Assembly: GCA_003567855.1 (NCBI GenBank)
Contig: PWYM01000165.1
Location: forward strand, 1 to 32,406
Direction: 5' to 3'
Length of the DNA stretch: 32,406 nt
Origin: Gammaproteobacteria bacterium
Lineage (GTDB): Bacteria; Pseudomonadota; Gammaproteobacteria; Steroidobacterales; PWYM01
Each line of letters starts with the position of its first letter. Position 1 is the first letter of the stretch. Made by a program: the position numbers and the translations under genes. The notes under the pieces were generated by a model that saw nothing but the letters and a program-made list of their open reading frames with translations, did no database searches and was not told where the DNA came from. Shown piece by piece: positions 17,760-26,551 of this stretch.

Positions 17760-19064
17760 GTGCCCGCCGTTGACCGGCCACGCGCCGGGGGCGAGCCGCC
17801 GTTCGCGACCGTCGCCGAATGGCTGACCTGGCTCGAGCGCTGCAATCCCCGCGAGATCCGCCTCGGCACCGAGCGCGTCGTCGAAGTACTCGCGCGCATG
17901 CCGCTCGCGTCACCCGCGCCGCTGACGCTCACCGTCGGCGGCACCAACGGAAAGGGCTCGTGCGTCGCGTACCTGTCGGCGATGCTCGCCGCGCTCGATC
18001 GGCGCTGCGGAACCTACACCTCGCCGCACCTGCATCGATTCAATGAACGCATCGCTGTTTCCGGCACCGCGCTCGACGATGCCACGCTGCTCGATGCGTT
18101 CGCGGCGGTCGAGCGGGCGCGCGAGGGGGTGGCGCTGACTTACTTCGAGTTCACGACGCTGGCGGCACTCGCAGCCTTCGACGCCGCCGGCTGCGACGCA
18201 CGTGTACTCGAGGTGGGCCTCGGCGGGCGCCTCGACGCGGTCAACGCCGTCGACGCCGACGGCGCGCTGCTCGTGTCGGTCGCGCTCGACCACGTCGACT
18301 GGCTCGGGTCGGACCGCGAGAGCATCGGCGGCGAGAAGGCTGGAATTTTCCGCGCCGGGCGGCCCGCGGTCTGCGCCGATCCCGATCCGCCGGCGTCGGT
18401 GTTCACGCACGCGCGGCGCATCGGCGCGCGGCTGCTGCGCCCGGGCCATGACTATGACCATGGGCGCGACGTGGACGGGTGGTGGTACCGCTCGGCGGGG
18501 CTGGCGCTGCACGCCCTGCCTGCACCCGGACTCGGTGACAGTGACGTGCAGCGCGGTAATGCCGCCGCGAGCCTCGCGCTGCTCGAGGCGTGCGCCGGCG
18601 CCGACGCGGCGCGCGTGGCGGCACCGGCGCTGGCGCGCGCACGGTTGCCGGCACGCGGCGAGCGCATCGAGCGCGACGGCGTCACGTGGATCGTTGACGT
18701 TGCGCATAATCCGGCAGCCGCTGCGGCGCTGGCGGCCGCGCTTGGCACGGTGCCTGCGGGCCGGCGCCGGCACGCGGTGTTCGGCATTCTCGACACCAAG
18801 GACGTCAGCGGCGTGCTGGCCGCGCTCGCGCCGCGAGTCGATGCCTGGTATCTCGCGCCGGCCGACGCGCCGCGCGCGGTCGCAGCGCCGGCGCTGCGCG
18901 CGGCGCTGCCGGAAGATGCGCGGGCGCGCGTCGCGGGTGAATACGCGAGCGTCGCCGCCGCCTGCGACGCGGCGGCCGCGGCCGCCGCAGCGGGTGACGA
19001 GGTGGTGGTGTTCGGCTCGTTTCACATCGCCGGTCCCGCGCTCGAGCACCTTCAGCTATCATGA
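17760..19064 (+). CDS. folC: Bifunctional folylpolyglutamate / dihydrofolate synthase
   Basis: A 434-aa Mur-ligase-like enzyme that adds glutamate to dihydropteroate and tetrahydrofolate using ATP. The P-loop is VGGTNGKGSCVAYLSAML, followed by TYTSPHLHRFNERI, EVGLGGRLDAVN and the DHVDWLG block. In the C-terminal domain VDVAHNPAAAAAL is the glutamate-ligase motif. The start is the GTG at 17760, 15 bp after accD; no ATG is available nearby. Length is typical. Probably cotranscribed with accD and the downstream SPOR gene. Confidence 0.96.
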   Translation: MPAVDRPRAGGEPPFATVAEWLTWLERCNPREIRLGTERVVEVLARMPLASPAPLTLTVGGTNGKGSCVAYLSAMLAALDRRCGTYTSPHLHRFNERIAVSGTALDDATLLDAFAAVERAREGVALTYFEFTTLAALAAFDAAGCDARVLEVGLGGRLDAVNAVDADGALLVSVALDHVDWLGSDRESIGGEKAGIFRAGRPAVCADPDPPASVFTHARRIGARLLRPGHDYDHGRDVDGWWYRSAGLALHALPAPGLGDSDVQRGNAAASLALLEACAGADAARVAAPALARARLPARGERIERDGVTWIVDVAHNPAAAAALAAALGTVPAGRRRHAVFGILDTKDVSGVLAALAPRVDAWYLAPADAPRAVAAPALRAALPEDARARVAGEYASVAAACDAAAAAAAAGDEVVVFGSFHIAGPALEHLQLS

Positions 19065-19122
19065 GCGCCTGTGGTCGGTCAGGCGCGGGCATACCGCGGC
19101 GAGCACCCCGGGGTGGTGGCGA

Positions 19123-19782
19123 ATGGAACGCAAGCTCAAGGAACGGCTGATCGGTGCCGGGTTGCTGGTGCTGGCCGGCGTACTGCTCATACCGCTGTTC
19201 CTCGATGGCCCCGATCCGGAGACCGAGCGCGACCGCCGCACGATCGCGCTGCCGGCCGGAGAGGGCGAGAGTGCCGGCGACACGCGCACGATCCGGCTCG
19301 AGCAGGACCGTGACGGGAGAGTCGTGGAGCGCGGGCGCCCGCGCAGCGAGGCGCCCGACCGCTCGGAGGCCGTGCAGCCGCCTGCAGAGGCAGCGCAACC
19401 GGCCCCGGCCGAACCCGCGCGCCCGCAGCCTGCGCCCGAGCCGGTGCCCGAGCCCGAACCCGACCCCCAACCGGCCCCTGAGCCCGAACCGGCCCCTGAA
19501 CCCGAGCCCGAACCGGAGCCTGCACCTGAGCCGGAGCGCACCCGTGGCGACAACGGCTGGGTCGCACAGGTCGGCAGCTTCGGCAGCCGCGAGAATGCCG
19601 ACCGTCTCGCCAGCGAGCTGCGCGAACTCGGCCACCAGAGCTTCGTGACGCGCCTCGAGAGCGACGGCCAGGTCCTGCATCGCGTGCGCGTCGGTCCGGC
19701 TGCGGACCGTGACGGCGCGGCGGCACTCGCGCAGCAGCTGCAGGACGACGGCTACAGCGCACAGCCGGTACCCGAGGGTTGA
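19123..19782 (+). CDS. DedD-like SPOR-domain membrane protein
   Basis: A 219-aa protein with a short cytoplasmic N-terminus (MERKLKERLIG), one membrane span at about residues 11-28 (GAGLLVLAGVLLIPLFL), a periplasmic linker dominated by Pro-Glu repeats at about 103-138, and a C-terminal SPOR domain at about 144-219 (WVAQVGSFGSRENADRLASELRELG). SPOR domains bind denuded septal peptidoglycan, so the protein is expected at the division site. Position between folC and cvpA is that of dedD in E. coli and of the SPOR gene in Pseudomonas. The ATG at 19123 is chosen because the membrane anchor follows directly; the 526-aa track ORF upstream is a shadow of folC. Confidence 0.9.
   Translation: MERKLKERLIGAGLLVLAGVLLIPLFLDGPDPETERDRRTIALPAGEGESAGDTRTIRLEQDRDGRVVERGRPRSEAPDRSEAVQPPAEAAQPAPAEPARPQPAPEPVPEPEPDPQPAPEPEPAPEPEPEPEPAPEPERTRGDNGWVAQVGSFGSRENADRLASELRELGHQSFVTRLESDGQVLHRVRVGPAADRDGAAALAQQLQDDGYSAQPVPEG
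19427..19536 (+). repeat. Pro-Glu repeat tract in the SPOR protein
   Basis: A stretch of degenerate 6-bp units (CCNGAR/CCSGAG type) encodes an almost pure alternation of Pro and Glu with Ala, for example PEPEPAPEPEPEPEPAPEPE. It forms the periplasmic linker between the membrane anchor and the SPOR domain, and is likely rigid and extended. Repeat number may vary between strains. Confidence 0.7.
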
Positions 19783-19846
19783 GCCGGCGTCGCAGGCAGG
19801 CCGGACACGACGAGGACCAGGCGCACAGCGCGGGTGGCGGGCAGCA

Positions 19847-20368
19847 ATGTCGGTAATCGATTACCTGCTGGCAGCGGTTGTTGCGCTGTCGGTATTCATC
19901 GGGTTTTTCCGCGGTTTCATGCGCGAGGCGATCTCGCTGGTCACGTGGGCGCTCGCGGTCTGGGTCGCGCTGCGCTTCTCGTTCGTCGTCGAGCCTTGGC
20001 TCGGCGTGCTAGACAACTCGCCGGCGGTGCGGCTGTGGGTCGCACGCGGGGTGCTGTTCGTCGGCGTACTCGTCATTGGTGCGCTGATCAATCACCTGAT
20101 GGGCCGGCTGGTGCGCGGCACCGGTCTGTCGGGGACCGACCGCATGCTCGGCATGCTGTTCGGCCTCGGCCGCGGCGCGCTGGTCGTCGGCGTGATGGTG
20201 CTCGCCGCGCAGTTCGCCGGGCTCGACGAGGACGAGTGGTGGGAAGACTCGGCGCTCGTGCCCTACGGGGAGCGCATCGCCGAAGGACTGGTCGAGCTCG
20301 CCGACGAGGCGGGCGCCCTTCTGGATAACGGCACTGACACCATACCGGCGCCGCCGGTGGAGCCCTGA
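19847..20368 (+). CDS. cvpA: CvpA family membrane protein
   Basis: A 173-aa inner-membrane protein with four predicted spans: [53 protein letters not shown] and [16 protein letters not shown]. The N-terminus [15 protein letters not shown] matches CvpA, known for colicin V production and envelope tolerance; its biochemical role is not settled. The start at 19847 is chosen because the 46 extra track residues overlap the SPOR gene. It is placed 64 bp after the SPOR gene and 19 bp before purF, the conserved dedD-cvpA-purF order. Confidence 0.93.
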   Translation: MSVIDYLLAAVVALSVFIGFFRGFMREAISLVTWALAVWVALRFSFVVEPWLGVLDNSPAVRLWVARGVLFVGVLVIGALINHLMGRLVRGTGLSGTDRMLGMLFGLGRGALVVGVMVLAAQFAGLDEDEWWEDSALVPYGERIAEGLVELADEAGALLDNGTDTIPAPPVEP

Positions 20369-20387
20369 TGCAACGGAACCCTGCCTG

Positions 20388-21914
20388 ATGTGTGGAATAG
20401 TCGGAATCGTCGCCCGTGAACCGGTCAACCAGGCGCTGTACGACGCGCTGACGGTGCTGCAGCACCGCGGCCAGGATGCCGCCGGCATCATGACCGAAGA
20501 CCGCGGCCGCCTGTGCGTGCGAAAGAGCAACGGGCTTGTGCGCGACGTGTTTCAGCAGCGCCACATGCTGCGACTCAAAGGTCATGTGGGCATCGGCCAC
20601 GTGCGCTATCCGACGGCCGGCTGCACGAGTTCGTCAGAGGCGCAGCCGTTTTACGTGAATTCGCCGTTCGGCATCTGCCTCGGCCATAACGGCAACCTTA
20701 CGAACGCCGCCGAGCTCGCCGACCTGCTGGTGCGCGAGGACCGCCGCCACCTCAATACCGGGTCCGACTCCGAGGTGCTGCTCAACGTGTTCGCGCACGA
20801 GCTCGGCGCGCTGTCCAACGGACGCTTCCGCGTCGACGACATCTTCGACGCGGTCGAGGCCGTGCACCGGCGCTGCCGCGGCGGCTATGCGGTCGTCGCG
20901 ATGATCGTCGGCCACGGCATCGTCGCGTTCCGCGACCCGCACGGGATACGCCCGGCGGTGATCGGCGTGCGCGAGACCGCCGACGGCGTCGAACACATGA
21001 TCGCCTCGGAGAGCGTCGCGCTCGATGCCGTGGGCTTCGAACTGGTGCGCGACATCCGCCCCGGAGAGTGCGTGTTCATCGACCACGATGGGCGCCTGTA
21101 CTCGCGTGAGACGCATACCGCGCAGGGCTATTCGCCGTGCATGTTCGAATTCGTCTACTTTGCGCGTCCGGACTCGATCATCGACAACATCTCGGTATAC
21201 AAGGCGCGGCTGCGCATGGGCGAGGCACTCGCCGACCGGATCCTGCGCGAGTTGCCCGAGCACGACGTCGACGTCGTGATCCCCATTCCAGACACCAGTC
21301 GCACCAGTGCGCTGCAGGTCGCACACCGGCTTGGCGTGAAGTACCGCGAGGGCTTCATCAAGAACCGCTACATCGGGCGCACCTTCATCATGCCCGGGCA
21401 GGCGCTGCGGCGTAAGTCGGTGCGCCGCAAGCTCAACCCCATCGACCTCGAGTTTCGCGGCAAGAACGTGCTGCTCGTCGACGACTCGATCGTGCGCGGC
21501 ACCACCTCTCAGCAGATCATCGAGATGGCGCGCGAGGCCGGTGCACGCAAGGTCTACTTTGCATCGGCGGCGCCGCCGGTGCGTTACCCCAACGTGTACG
21601 GCATCGACATGCCGGCGGCGAGCGAACTTGTCGCCAACGGGCGCACCGAGGAGGAGGTCGGGCGCATCATCGGCGCCGACTGGATGATCTACCAGGAACT
21701 CGACGCGCTGATCCACGCGGTGCGCCACGACCATGCCGCCATCGAGGACTTCGACACCTCGTGTTTTTCGGGCCGCTATGTCACCGGTGACGTCACCGCC
21801 GACTACCTCGCCGAACTCGAATCGCAGCGTTCGGAGGCAGCGCGGCGCGCCCACAAACGCGCTCCCGACGAGCCACCGGACGACGAAACCGACGCGTTCG
21901 CGGTCGCGCGCTGA
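20388..21914 (+). CDS. purF: Amidophosphoribosyltransferase
   Basis: A 508-aa enzyme of the first committed purine step, making phosphoribosylamine from PRPP and glutamine. The start MCGIVGIVA gives the nucleophile Cys2 after removal of Met1. [11 protein letters not shown] and HVRYPTAG belong to the Ntn glutaminase domain, and [15 protein letters not shown] is the PRPP-binding loop of the phosphoribosyltransferase domain. [14 protein letters not shown] is also typical. Length matches the E. coli enzyme (505 aa). Last gene of the accD-folC-SPOR-cvpA-purF run; a kinase gene starts 4 bp after its stop. Confidence 0.98.
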   Translation: MCGIVGIVAREPVNQALYDALTVLQHRGQDAAGIMTEDRGRLCVRKSNGLVRDVFQQRHMLRLKGHVGIGHVRYPTAGCTSSSEAQPFYVNSPFGICLGHNGNLTNAAELADLLVREDRRHLNTGSDSEVLLNVFAHELGALSNGRFRVDDIFDAVEAVHRRCRGGYAVVAMIVGHGIVAFRDPHGIRPAVIGVRETADGVEHMIASESVALDAVGFELVRDIRPGECVFIDHDGRLYSRETHTAQGYSPCMFEFVYFARPDSIIDNISVYKARLRMGEALADRILRELPEHDVDVVIPIPDTSRTSALQVAHRLGVKYREGFIKNRYIGRTFIMPGQALRRKSVRRKLNPIDLEFRGKNVLLVDDSIVRGTTSQQIIEMAREAGARKVYFASAAPPVRYPNVYGIDMPAASELVANGRTEEEVGRIIGADWMIYQELDALIHAVRHDHAAIEDFDTSCFSGRYVTGDVTADYLAELESQRSEAARRAHKRAPDEPPDDETDAFAVAR

Positions 21915-21918
21915 AGCG

Positions 21919-22782
<864 letters not shown>

Positions 22783-22791
22783 CCGGCGGCC

Positions 22792-22797
22792 TATAAT
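22792..22797 (+). promoter_or_regulatory. Putative consensus -10 of miaE
   Basis: A perfect TATAAT stands 7 bp before the ATG of miaE, in a GC-rich context (GGCCTATAATCGTCGCG). No good -35 is found at 16-18 bp. Normal spacing puts transcription start at about 22804, one base before the start codon, so the mRNA would be leaderless or nearly so. Confidence 0.45.
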
Positions 22798-22804
22798 CGT
22801 CGCG

Positions 22805-23440
22805 ATGTCAGCTGCCGCACAGTCCGTTTCCCGGGTGCCGGACGCGATCGCCGCTTTCCTGCACGCGCCGACCCCGCAGGCGTGGGTCACCGCTGCGGCC
22901 GGCGACGTCGCGCTGCTGCTCAACGACCATGCAAATTGCGAGTACAAGGCCGCGGCGACCGCGCTGTCACTGATCGCCCGTTACACGGAAGATGCAGCGC
23001 TGGTCGAGCGCATGTCGCGGCTCGCGCGCGAGGAGCTTCGCCACTTCGAACAGGTGCGCGCGCTGATGCACGCCGAGGGCATCGCGTGGCAACGTCTCAC
23101 GGCCTCGCGCTATGCGGGTGGGCTGCGCGCGCTGGTGCGTGCCGCCGAGCCCGCACGGCGGCTCGACCTGCTGGTCGTAGGCGCGTACATCGAGGCGCGC
23201 TCGTGCGAACGCTTCGCGCTGCTGGTGCCGCGACTGCCGGCGCCGGTCGCGGATTTCTACGCACGCCTGCTGGCCTCCGAGGCGCGCCACTTCCAGGATT
23301 ATCTCGCGCTCGCGGCGGCGCGTGATGATGACGGTGAGCTCGACGCCCGGATTGCGCGCGTCGGTGAGGCAGAGGCGGCGCTTGCGACCGGGCCCGATAC
23401 CCAGCTGCGCTTCCATTCGGGGCCGCCTGCGGGCGGCTGA
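22805..23440 (+). CDS. miaE: tRNA-(ms2io6A)-hydroxylase MiaE
   Basis: A 211-aa ferritin-like diiron monooxygenase that hydroxylates the isopentenyl chain of ms2i6A37 in tRNAs reading UNN codons, using oxygen. Diiron ligands appear in four helices: NDHANCEYKAA, REELRHFEQV, YIEARSCERF and SEARHFQDYL. The start MSAAAQSVSRVPD at 22805 is chosen since the track's 52 preceding residues lie in the kinase gene in another frame. It stands 22 bp after the kinase and seems to have its own -10. Convergent with lpxH, 95 bp apart. Confidence 0.93.
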   Translation: MSAAAQSVSRVPDAIAAFLHAPTPQAWVTAAAGDVALLLNDHANCEYKAAATALSLIARYTEDAALVERMSRLAREELRHFEQVRALMHAEGIAWQRLTASRYAGGLRALVRAAEPARRLDLLVVGAYIEARSCERFALLVPRLPAPVADFYARLLASEARHFQDYLALAAARDDDGELDARIARVGEAEAALATGPDTQLRFHSGPPAGG

Positions 23441-23451
23441 CGCGGGCCGAT

Positions 23452-23468
23452 CGGACGCAGCGCGTCCG
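23452..23468. terminator. Stem-loop between convergent miaE and lpxH
   Basis: CGGACGC, a three-base loop AGC, and GCGTCCG form a perfect 7-bp stem in the 95-bp gap between the convergent ends. There is no T-run on either side, so it is only a candidate bidirectional terminator or a 3'-end stabiliser. Confidence 0.35.
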
Positions 23469-23535
23469 GCGGCAGCGGTTCGGGTGGCACGAATGCCTGA
23501 GGTGGGTGGCGTCCCGCGCCGGCGGGTGGGAACCC

Positions 23536-24264
23536 TCAGGTGCTGCGGTCGAGCGTCTGCAGTTCGAAGCCGTCGGCGTTCCAGCGCACCATGCTGCCCT
23601 GCGTGTACCAGTCGCCGAGCACGATGCGCCGTGCCGGTGTGCCGTCGAGTTCAAACTCGTGCACCGCCGGGCGGTGGGTGTGACCGTGCAGCAGCGTGTG
23701 CACACCGTGCGCGCGCATCGTCGCCTCCACGGTGCGCGGGTTCACGTCCATGATGTCGTCGGTCTTGGTCGCGCTGTCGGTGCGGCTGCGTTCGCGGGCC
23801 TGGCGCGCGAGCGCAACGCGCTGCTCGGCTGGCAGGCCCAGGAACTGGCGCTGCCAGTTCGGGTCGCGGACCATCTTGCGGAACTGCTGGTAGGCGATGT
23901 CGTCGGTGCACAGGCTGTCGCCGTGCATCAGCAGCACCTGCTCGCCGTAGAGGTCGACGACCGTTTCCTCGTCGAGCAGCGTGCACCCGGTGCGCTCGGC
24001 GAACGCGTCGCCGACCAGGAAGTCGCGGTTGCCGTGCATGAAGCGGCACGCGACGCCCGCATCCGACACCTCGCGTATCGCCGCCTCGATGCGGTCGCTG
24101 TAGGAGTTGCGGAAGTCGTCGCCGACCCACGCCTCGAACACGTCGCCGAGCAGGTACAGCGTCTCGGCCTCGCGCGCCGGGCCGGCCATGAACTCGAGGA
24201 ATTGCGCGGTGATGTCCTCGCGCGACGGTTCCAGGTGCAGGTCGGAGATGAACAGCGTGCTCAT
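23536..24264 (-). CDS. lpxH: UDP-2,3-diacylglucosamine diphosphatase LpxH
   Basis: A 242-aa calcineurin-like metallophosphoesterase of lipid A synthesis that hydrolyses UDP-2,3-diacylglucosamine to lipid X and UMP at the inner-membrane surface. Metal-binding motifs are SDLHLE at the N-terminus, LLGDVFEAWVGDD, MHGNRDF, LMHGDSLC and LLHGHTHRPAVH. Length equals the E. coli enzyme (240 aa). The ATG at 24264 overlaps the cyclophilin stop as ATGA, which fixes the start; the 603-aa track ORF upstream is antisense noise. Last gene of the folD-ppi-lpxH group. Confidence 0.96.
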   Translation of the reverse strand: MSTLFISDLHLEPSREDITAQFLEFMAGPAREAETLYLLGDVFEAWVGDDFRNSYSDRIEAAIREVSDAGVACRFMHGNRDFLVGDAFAERTGCTLLDEETVVDLYGEQVLLMHGDSLCTDDIAYQQFRKMVRDPNWQRQFLGLPAEQRVALARQARERSRTDSATKTDDIMDVNPRTVEATMRAHGVHTLLHGHTHRPAVHEFELDGTPARRIVLGDWYTQGSMVRWNADGFELQTLDRST

Positions 24265-24860
24265 GAGTCGTCCTGCTCGTACTCGTCGCGCGGCATCACG
24301 CGCGCCTGCTCGATGATGACGGGCGAGGTCGGCACGTCGCGCTCGAACGGCCCGCCGGGGCCGGTGGACCGGTCGCCGATCGCATCGACGACGGCCATGC
24401 CGCGCACGACCCGACCGAACACCGCGTAACCCCAGCGGCTGGGTGACGGGTTCAGCGACGCGTTGTCGATGAGGTTGATGTAGAACTGCGAGTTCGCCGA
24501 GTGCGGGTCGTTGGTGCGCGCCATCGCGATCGTGCCGCGCTGGTTGCCGAGCCCGTTGCCGGATTCGTTGACGATGTGGTCGCCGGTCTCGCGCGGCTCG
24601 AACTCGGCATCGAAGGCGCCGGCCTGCACGACGAAGCCCTGCACCACGCGGTGGAAGATCAGCCCGTCGTAGTAGCCGTCTTCGACCTGGTCGACGAAAT
24701 TGCGCACGGTGATCGGCGCGCGGCGGGTGTCGAGTTCCAGCACGAAAGTGCCGAGGTTGGTGGTCATCTCGACCAGCGGGAAGTTGGGCAGGCGGGACTC
24801 CTCGGCGGCGACCTGCCAGGGCAGCACCAGGGCGAGAAGGGCGATCAGCAGCGGTTTCAT
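24261..24860 (-). CDS. Periplasmic cyclophilin-type peptidyl-prolyl isomerase
   Basis: A 199-aa protein with a cleavable signal peptide (MKPLLIALLALVLPWQVAAEE) and a cyclophilin domain: FHRVVQGFVVQAGAF, TIAMARTNDPHSANSQFYINL and GYAVFGRVVRGMAVVD. It should catalyse proline isomerisation in the periplasm. By position before lpxH it corresponds to ppiB of E. coli or Pseudomonas, but the signal peptide makes it PpiA-like in location. The ATG at 24860 is preferred over the track GTG at 24869 because GGAG lies 8 nt before the ATG and overlaps the GTG. Its stop overlaps the lpxH start. Confidence 0.92.
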   Translation of the reverse strand: MKPLLIALLALVLPWQVAAEESRLPNFPLVEMTTNLGTFVLELDTRRAPITVRNFVDQVEDGYYDGLIFHRVVQGFVVQAGAFDAEFEPRETGDHIVNESGNGLGNQRGTIAMARTNDPHSANSQFYINLIDNASLNPSPSRWGYAVFGRVVRGMAVVDAIGDRSTGPGGPFERDVPTSPVIIEQARVMPRDEYEQDDS

Positions 24861-24885
24861 CGATGTCACTCCGTGAGCGGAACAC

Positions 24886-24904
24886 GGCCGGCACCCTGCC
24901 GGCC
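24886..24904. other. Perfect inverted repeat between folD and the cyclophilin gene
   Basis: GGCCGGC-ACCCT-GCCGGCC forms a 7-bp GC stem in the 54-bp gap downstream of folD and just upstream of the cyclophilin start. No T-run follows on the minus strand. It might be a weak terminator, an RNA-processing hairpin or chance in GC-rich DNA. Confidence 0.35.
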
Positions 24905-24914
24905 ACGGGCAAAT

Positions 24915-25766
24915 CTAGGGCGTGCGGTCGGCCACGGTCAACGTGTTCTGCAGCAGCGTCGCGACCGTCATCGGCCCGACGCCGCCCGGTACGGGCGTGA
25001 TCCAGCCCGCGCGCTCGCGCGCGGTGTCGAAATCCACGTCGCCGGTCAGGCGCCCGTCGTCGCGGCGGTTGATGCCGACGTCGATCACGGTCGCGCCCGG
25101 GCGCACCCAGTCCCCGGGCACGAGGCCCGGGCGGCCGACCGCGACGGCGAGGATCTCGGCGGCCTCGACGTGCGTCCTGAGATCGCGCGTGAAGCGGTGG
25201 CAGATCGTCGTGGTCGCACCGGCGAGCAGGAACTCGAGCGCGAGCGGGCGCCCCACGTGGTTCGACGCGCCGACGACGACGGCATGGCGGCCGCGCACCG
25301 GGATGTCGTGGCGCGCGAGCAGCGTCATGATCCCGTACGGGGTGCACGGGCGCAGCACCGGGATGCGCTGCGCGAGCCGGCCGACCGTGTAGGGGTGGAA
25401 CCCGTCGACGTCCTTGGCGGGCAGGATGCGCTCGATCACCGCGATCTCGTCGATGTGCGACGGCAGCGGGAGCTGCACCAGGATGCCGTCGACGGCGGGG
25501 TCGGTGTTGAGCCGGTCGATCAGCGCCAGCAGCTCGCGCTCGCTGGTACTCGCGTCGAGGTCATGGTCGAACGCGCGGATGCCGGTTTCCTCGCACGCGC
25601 GGCGCTTGTTGCGCACGTAGACGTGCGACGCCGGGTCATCGCCGACGAGGATCACGGCGAGCCCCGGCGGGCGCAGGCCCTGGGCCTCGCGCTCGCGCAC
25701 GCGGGCGCCGATCTCGGCGCGCAGTTCGGCGGCGACGCGGCGGCCGTCGATCAGCTGCGCGCTCAT
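24915..25766 (-). CDS. folD: Methylenetetrahydrofolate dehydrogenase / cyclohydrolase FolD
   Basis: A 283-aa bifunctional cytoplasmic enzyme that interconverts 5,10-methylene-, 5,10-methenyl- and 10-formyl-tetrahydrofolate. The family signature [11 protein letters not shown], the catalytic-lysine block [17 protein letters not shown], the NADP block [14 protein letters not shown] (His where Ile is usual) and [20 protein letters not shown] are all visible. The start [19 protein letters not shown] at 25766 matches the family; the 32 track residues before it are Ala/Arg/Pro-rich noise. A plausible promoter lies about 135 bp upstream. Its product feeds one-carbon units to purine synthesis, matching purF nearby, though the closeness may be chance. 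Confidence 0.96.
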   Translation of the reverse strand: MSAQLIDGRRVAAELRAEIGARVREREAQGLRPPGLAVILVGDDPASHVYVRNKRRACEETGIRAFDHDLDASTSERELLALIDRLNTDPAVDGILVQLPLPSHIDEIAVIERILPAKDVDGFHPYTVGRLAQRIPVLRPCTPYGIMTLLARHDIPVRGRHAVVVGASNHVGRPLALEFLLAGATTTICHRFTRDLRTHVEAAEILAVAVGRPGLVPGDWVRPGATVIDVGINRRDDGRLTGDVDFDTARERAGWITPVPGGVGPMTVATLLQNTLTVADRTP

Positions 25767-25903
25767 CGGGGCGCGATTCGGGCGAGGCTCTGCGGTCGCA
25801 TGGGTCGTGGTCCGTGTTTCGGAAGGCGCCGGGGCGGCGCGCGCGGACAGCCGCCGCGGCACGCGTTGCCCGGCGCTGTGCTACGCCGTGGAGAAGGGCC
25901 GCG

Positions 25904-25933
25904 ATTGTCGCATGCGGCTTTTGCGGCTCACAA
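25904..25933 (-). promoter_or_regulatory. Putative folD promoter
   Basis: On the minus strand: -35 TTGTGA (25933-25928), an 18-bp spacer ending in TGC, and -10 GACAAT (25909-25904). The TG before the -10 makes it an extended type. Predicted transcription start is about 130 bases before the folD ATG. Confidence 0.5.
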
Positions 25934-25945
25934 GCAGGCTTTCAA

Positions 25946-25975
25946 TTGACGAACTTGCCTCGGGCGCTCTAAGAT
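25946..25975 (+). promoter_or_regulatory. Putative promoter of the tRNA-Pro-Arg-His-Lys cluster
   Basis: -35 TTGACG (25946-25951), an 18-bp spacer, and -10 TAAGAT (25970-25975). This is one of the best sigma-70 matches in the window, as expected for stable RNA. Its -35 is 12 bp from the -35 of the divergent folD promoter. The predicted start is about 90 bases before tRNA-Pro. Confidence 0.6.
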
Positions 25976-26072
25976 TAAGGGCTTGCTTGGGAGCGGGATG
26001 TATCGCTTGAGGGCAGGTGGCGGCAGGGCAGACGGCCGGTACGGGTTCGGGCGCGTGTTCTTTTTTATCGAT

Positions 26073-26149
26073 CGGGGCATAGCGCAGTCTGGTAGCGCAT
26101 CTGCTTTGGGAGCAGAGGGTCGGGGGTTCGAATCCCTCTGCCCCGACCA
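26073..26149 (+). tRNA. tRNA-Pro (anticodon TGG)
   Basis: A 77-nt cloverleaf with acceptor arm CGGGGCA/TGCCCCG, anticodon stem TCTGC/GCAGA with loop TTTGGGA (anticodon TGG), a T arm with GTTCGAATC, and an encoded CCA end. First of four closely spaced tRNAs in one likely transcript. Confidence 0.97.
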
Positions 26150-26178
26150 AATCCGCCGACGGGCAAGGGTTCAGGACT

Positions 26179-26255
26179 GCGCCTGTAGCTCAACCGGATA
26201 GAGCATCGGCCTTCTAAGCCGACGGTTGCAGGTTCGAGTCCTGCCAGGCGCGCCA
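26179..26255 (+). tRNA. tRNA-Arg (anticodon TCT)
   Basis: A 77-nt cloverleaf with acceptor arm GCGCCTG/CAGGCGC, anticodon stem CGGC/GCCG with loop CTTCTAA (anticodon TCT), a T arm with GTTCGAGTC, and encoded CCA. It reads AGA/AGG codons, which are rare in a genome of this base composition. Confidence 0.97.
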
Positions 26256-26291
26256 CGGCCCTGCCAGGCGGGCCGCGTGATGAGTTTCTAT

Positions 26292-26368
26292 GGTGGGCGT
26301 AGCTCAGTTGGTAGAGCCCCGGATTGTGATTCCGGTCGTCGTGGGTTCGAGTCCCATCGTCCACCCCA
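26292..26368 (+). tRNA. tRNA-His (anticodon GTG)
   Basis: A 77-nt tRNA including the encoded G at position -1 (GGTGGGCG) facing discriminator C, the histidine identity element. The acceptor pairs GTGGGCG/CGTCCAC with one G-T wobble, the anticodon stem is CCGGA/TCCGG with loop TTGTGAT (GTG), and CCA is encoded. Confidence 0.97.
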
Positions 26369-26416
26369 TACATTTCGCCCGGGCCACTCGCGCCGCGGGC
26401 ACGCACGATACAACTC

Positions 26417-26492
26417 GGGCCGTTAGCTCAATTGGCAGAGCAGTGGACTCTTAATCCATTGGTTGTAGGTTCGATTCCTACACGGCCCACCA
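26417..26492 (+). tRNA. tRNA-Lys (anticodon CTT)
   Basis: A 76-nt tRNA with acceptor arm GGGCCGT/ACGGCCC, anticodon stem GTGGA/TCCAT with loop CTCTTAA (anticodon CTT), a T arm with GTTCGATTC, and encoded CCA. CTT reads AAG only, which suits a high-GC genome but means a separate TTT isoacceptor must be elsewhere. Last tRNA of the cluster; TTTTCCCCC follows directly, without a clear hairpin. Confidence 0.97.
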
Positions 26493-26551
26493 TTTTCCCC
26501 CATCGCCCACTGTCCACCGCCCGAGTGGCTGCGCGCGATACTCCGTTGCGG

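Larger units (their letters stand above)
25767..26072. other. Divergent intergenic region, folD / tRNA operon
   Basis: These 306 bases hold no convincing gene; the short ORFs here are Arg/Ala-rich noise or run into tRNAs. The centre becomes AT-richer and holds two back-to-back promoter candidates, one for folD on the minus strand and one for the tRNA cluster on the plus strand, listed separately. A T-run (TTCTTTTTTATC) lies just before tRNA-Pro. Confidence 0.6.

Noticed and set aside
24501-25949. 482-aa plus-strand ORF opposite folD and the cyclophilin gene
   Set aside because: Antisense to two recognisable enzymes; composition is Arg/Ala/Val-rich and no family motif appears.
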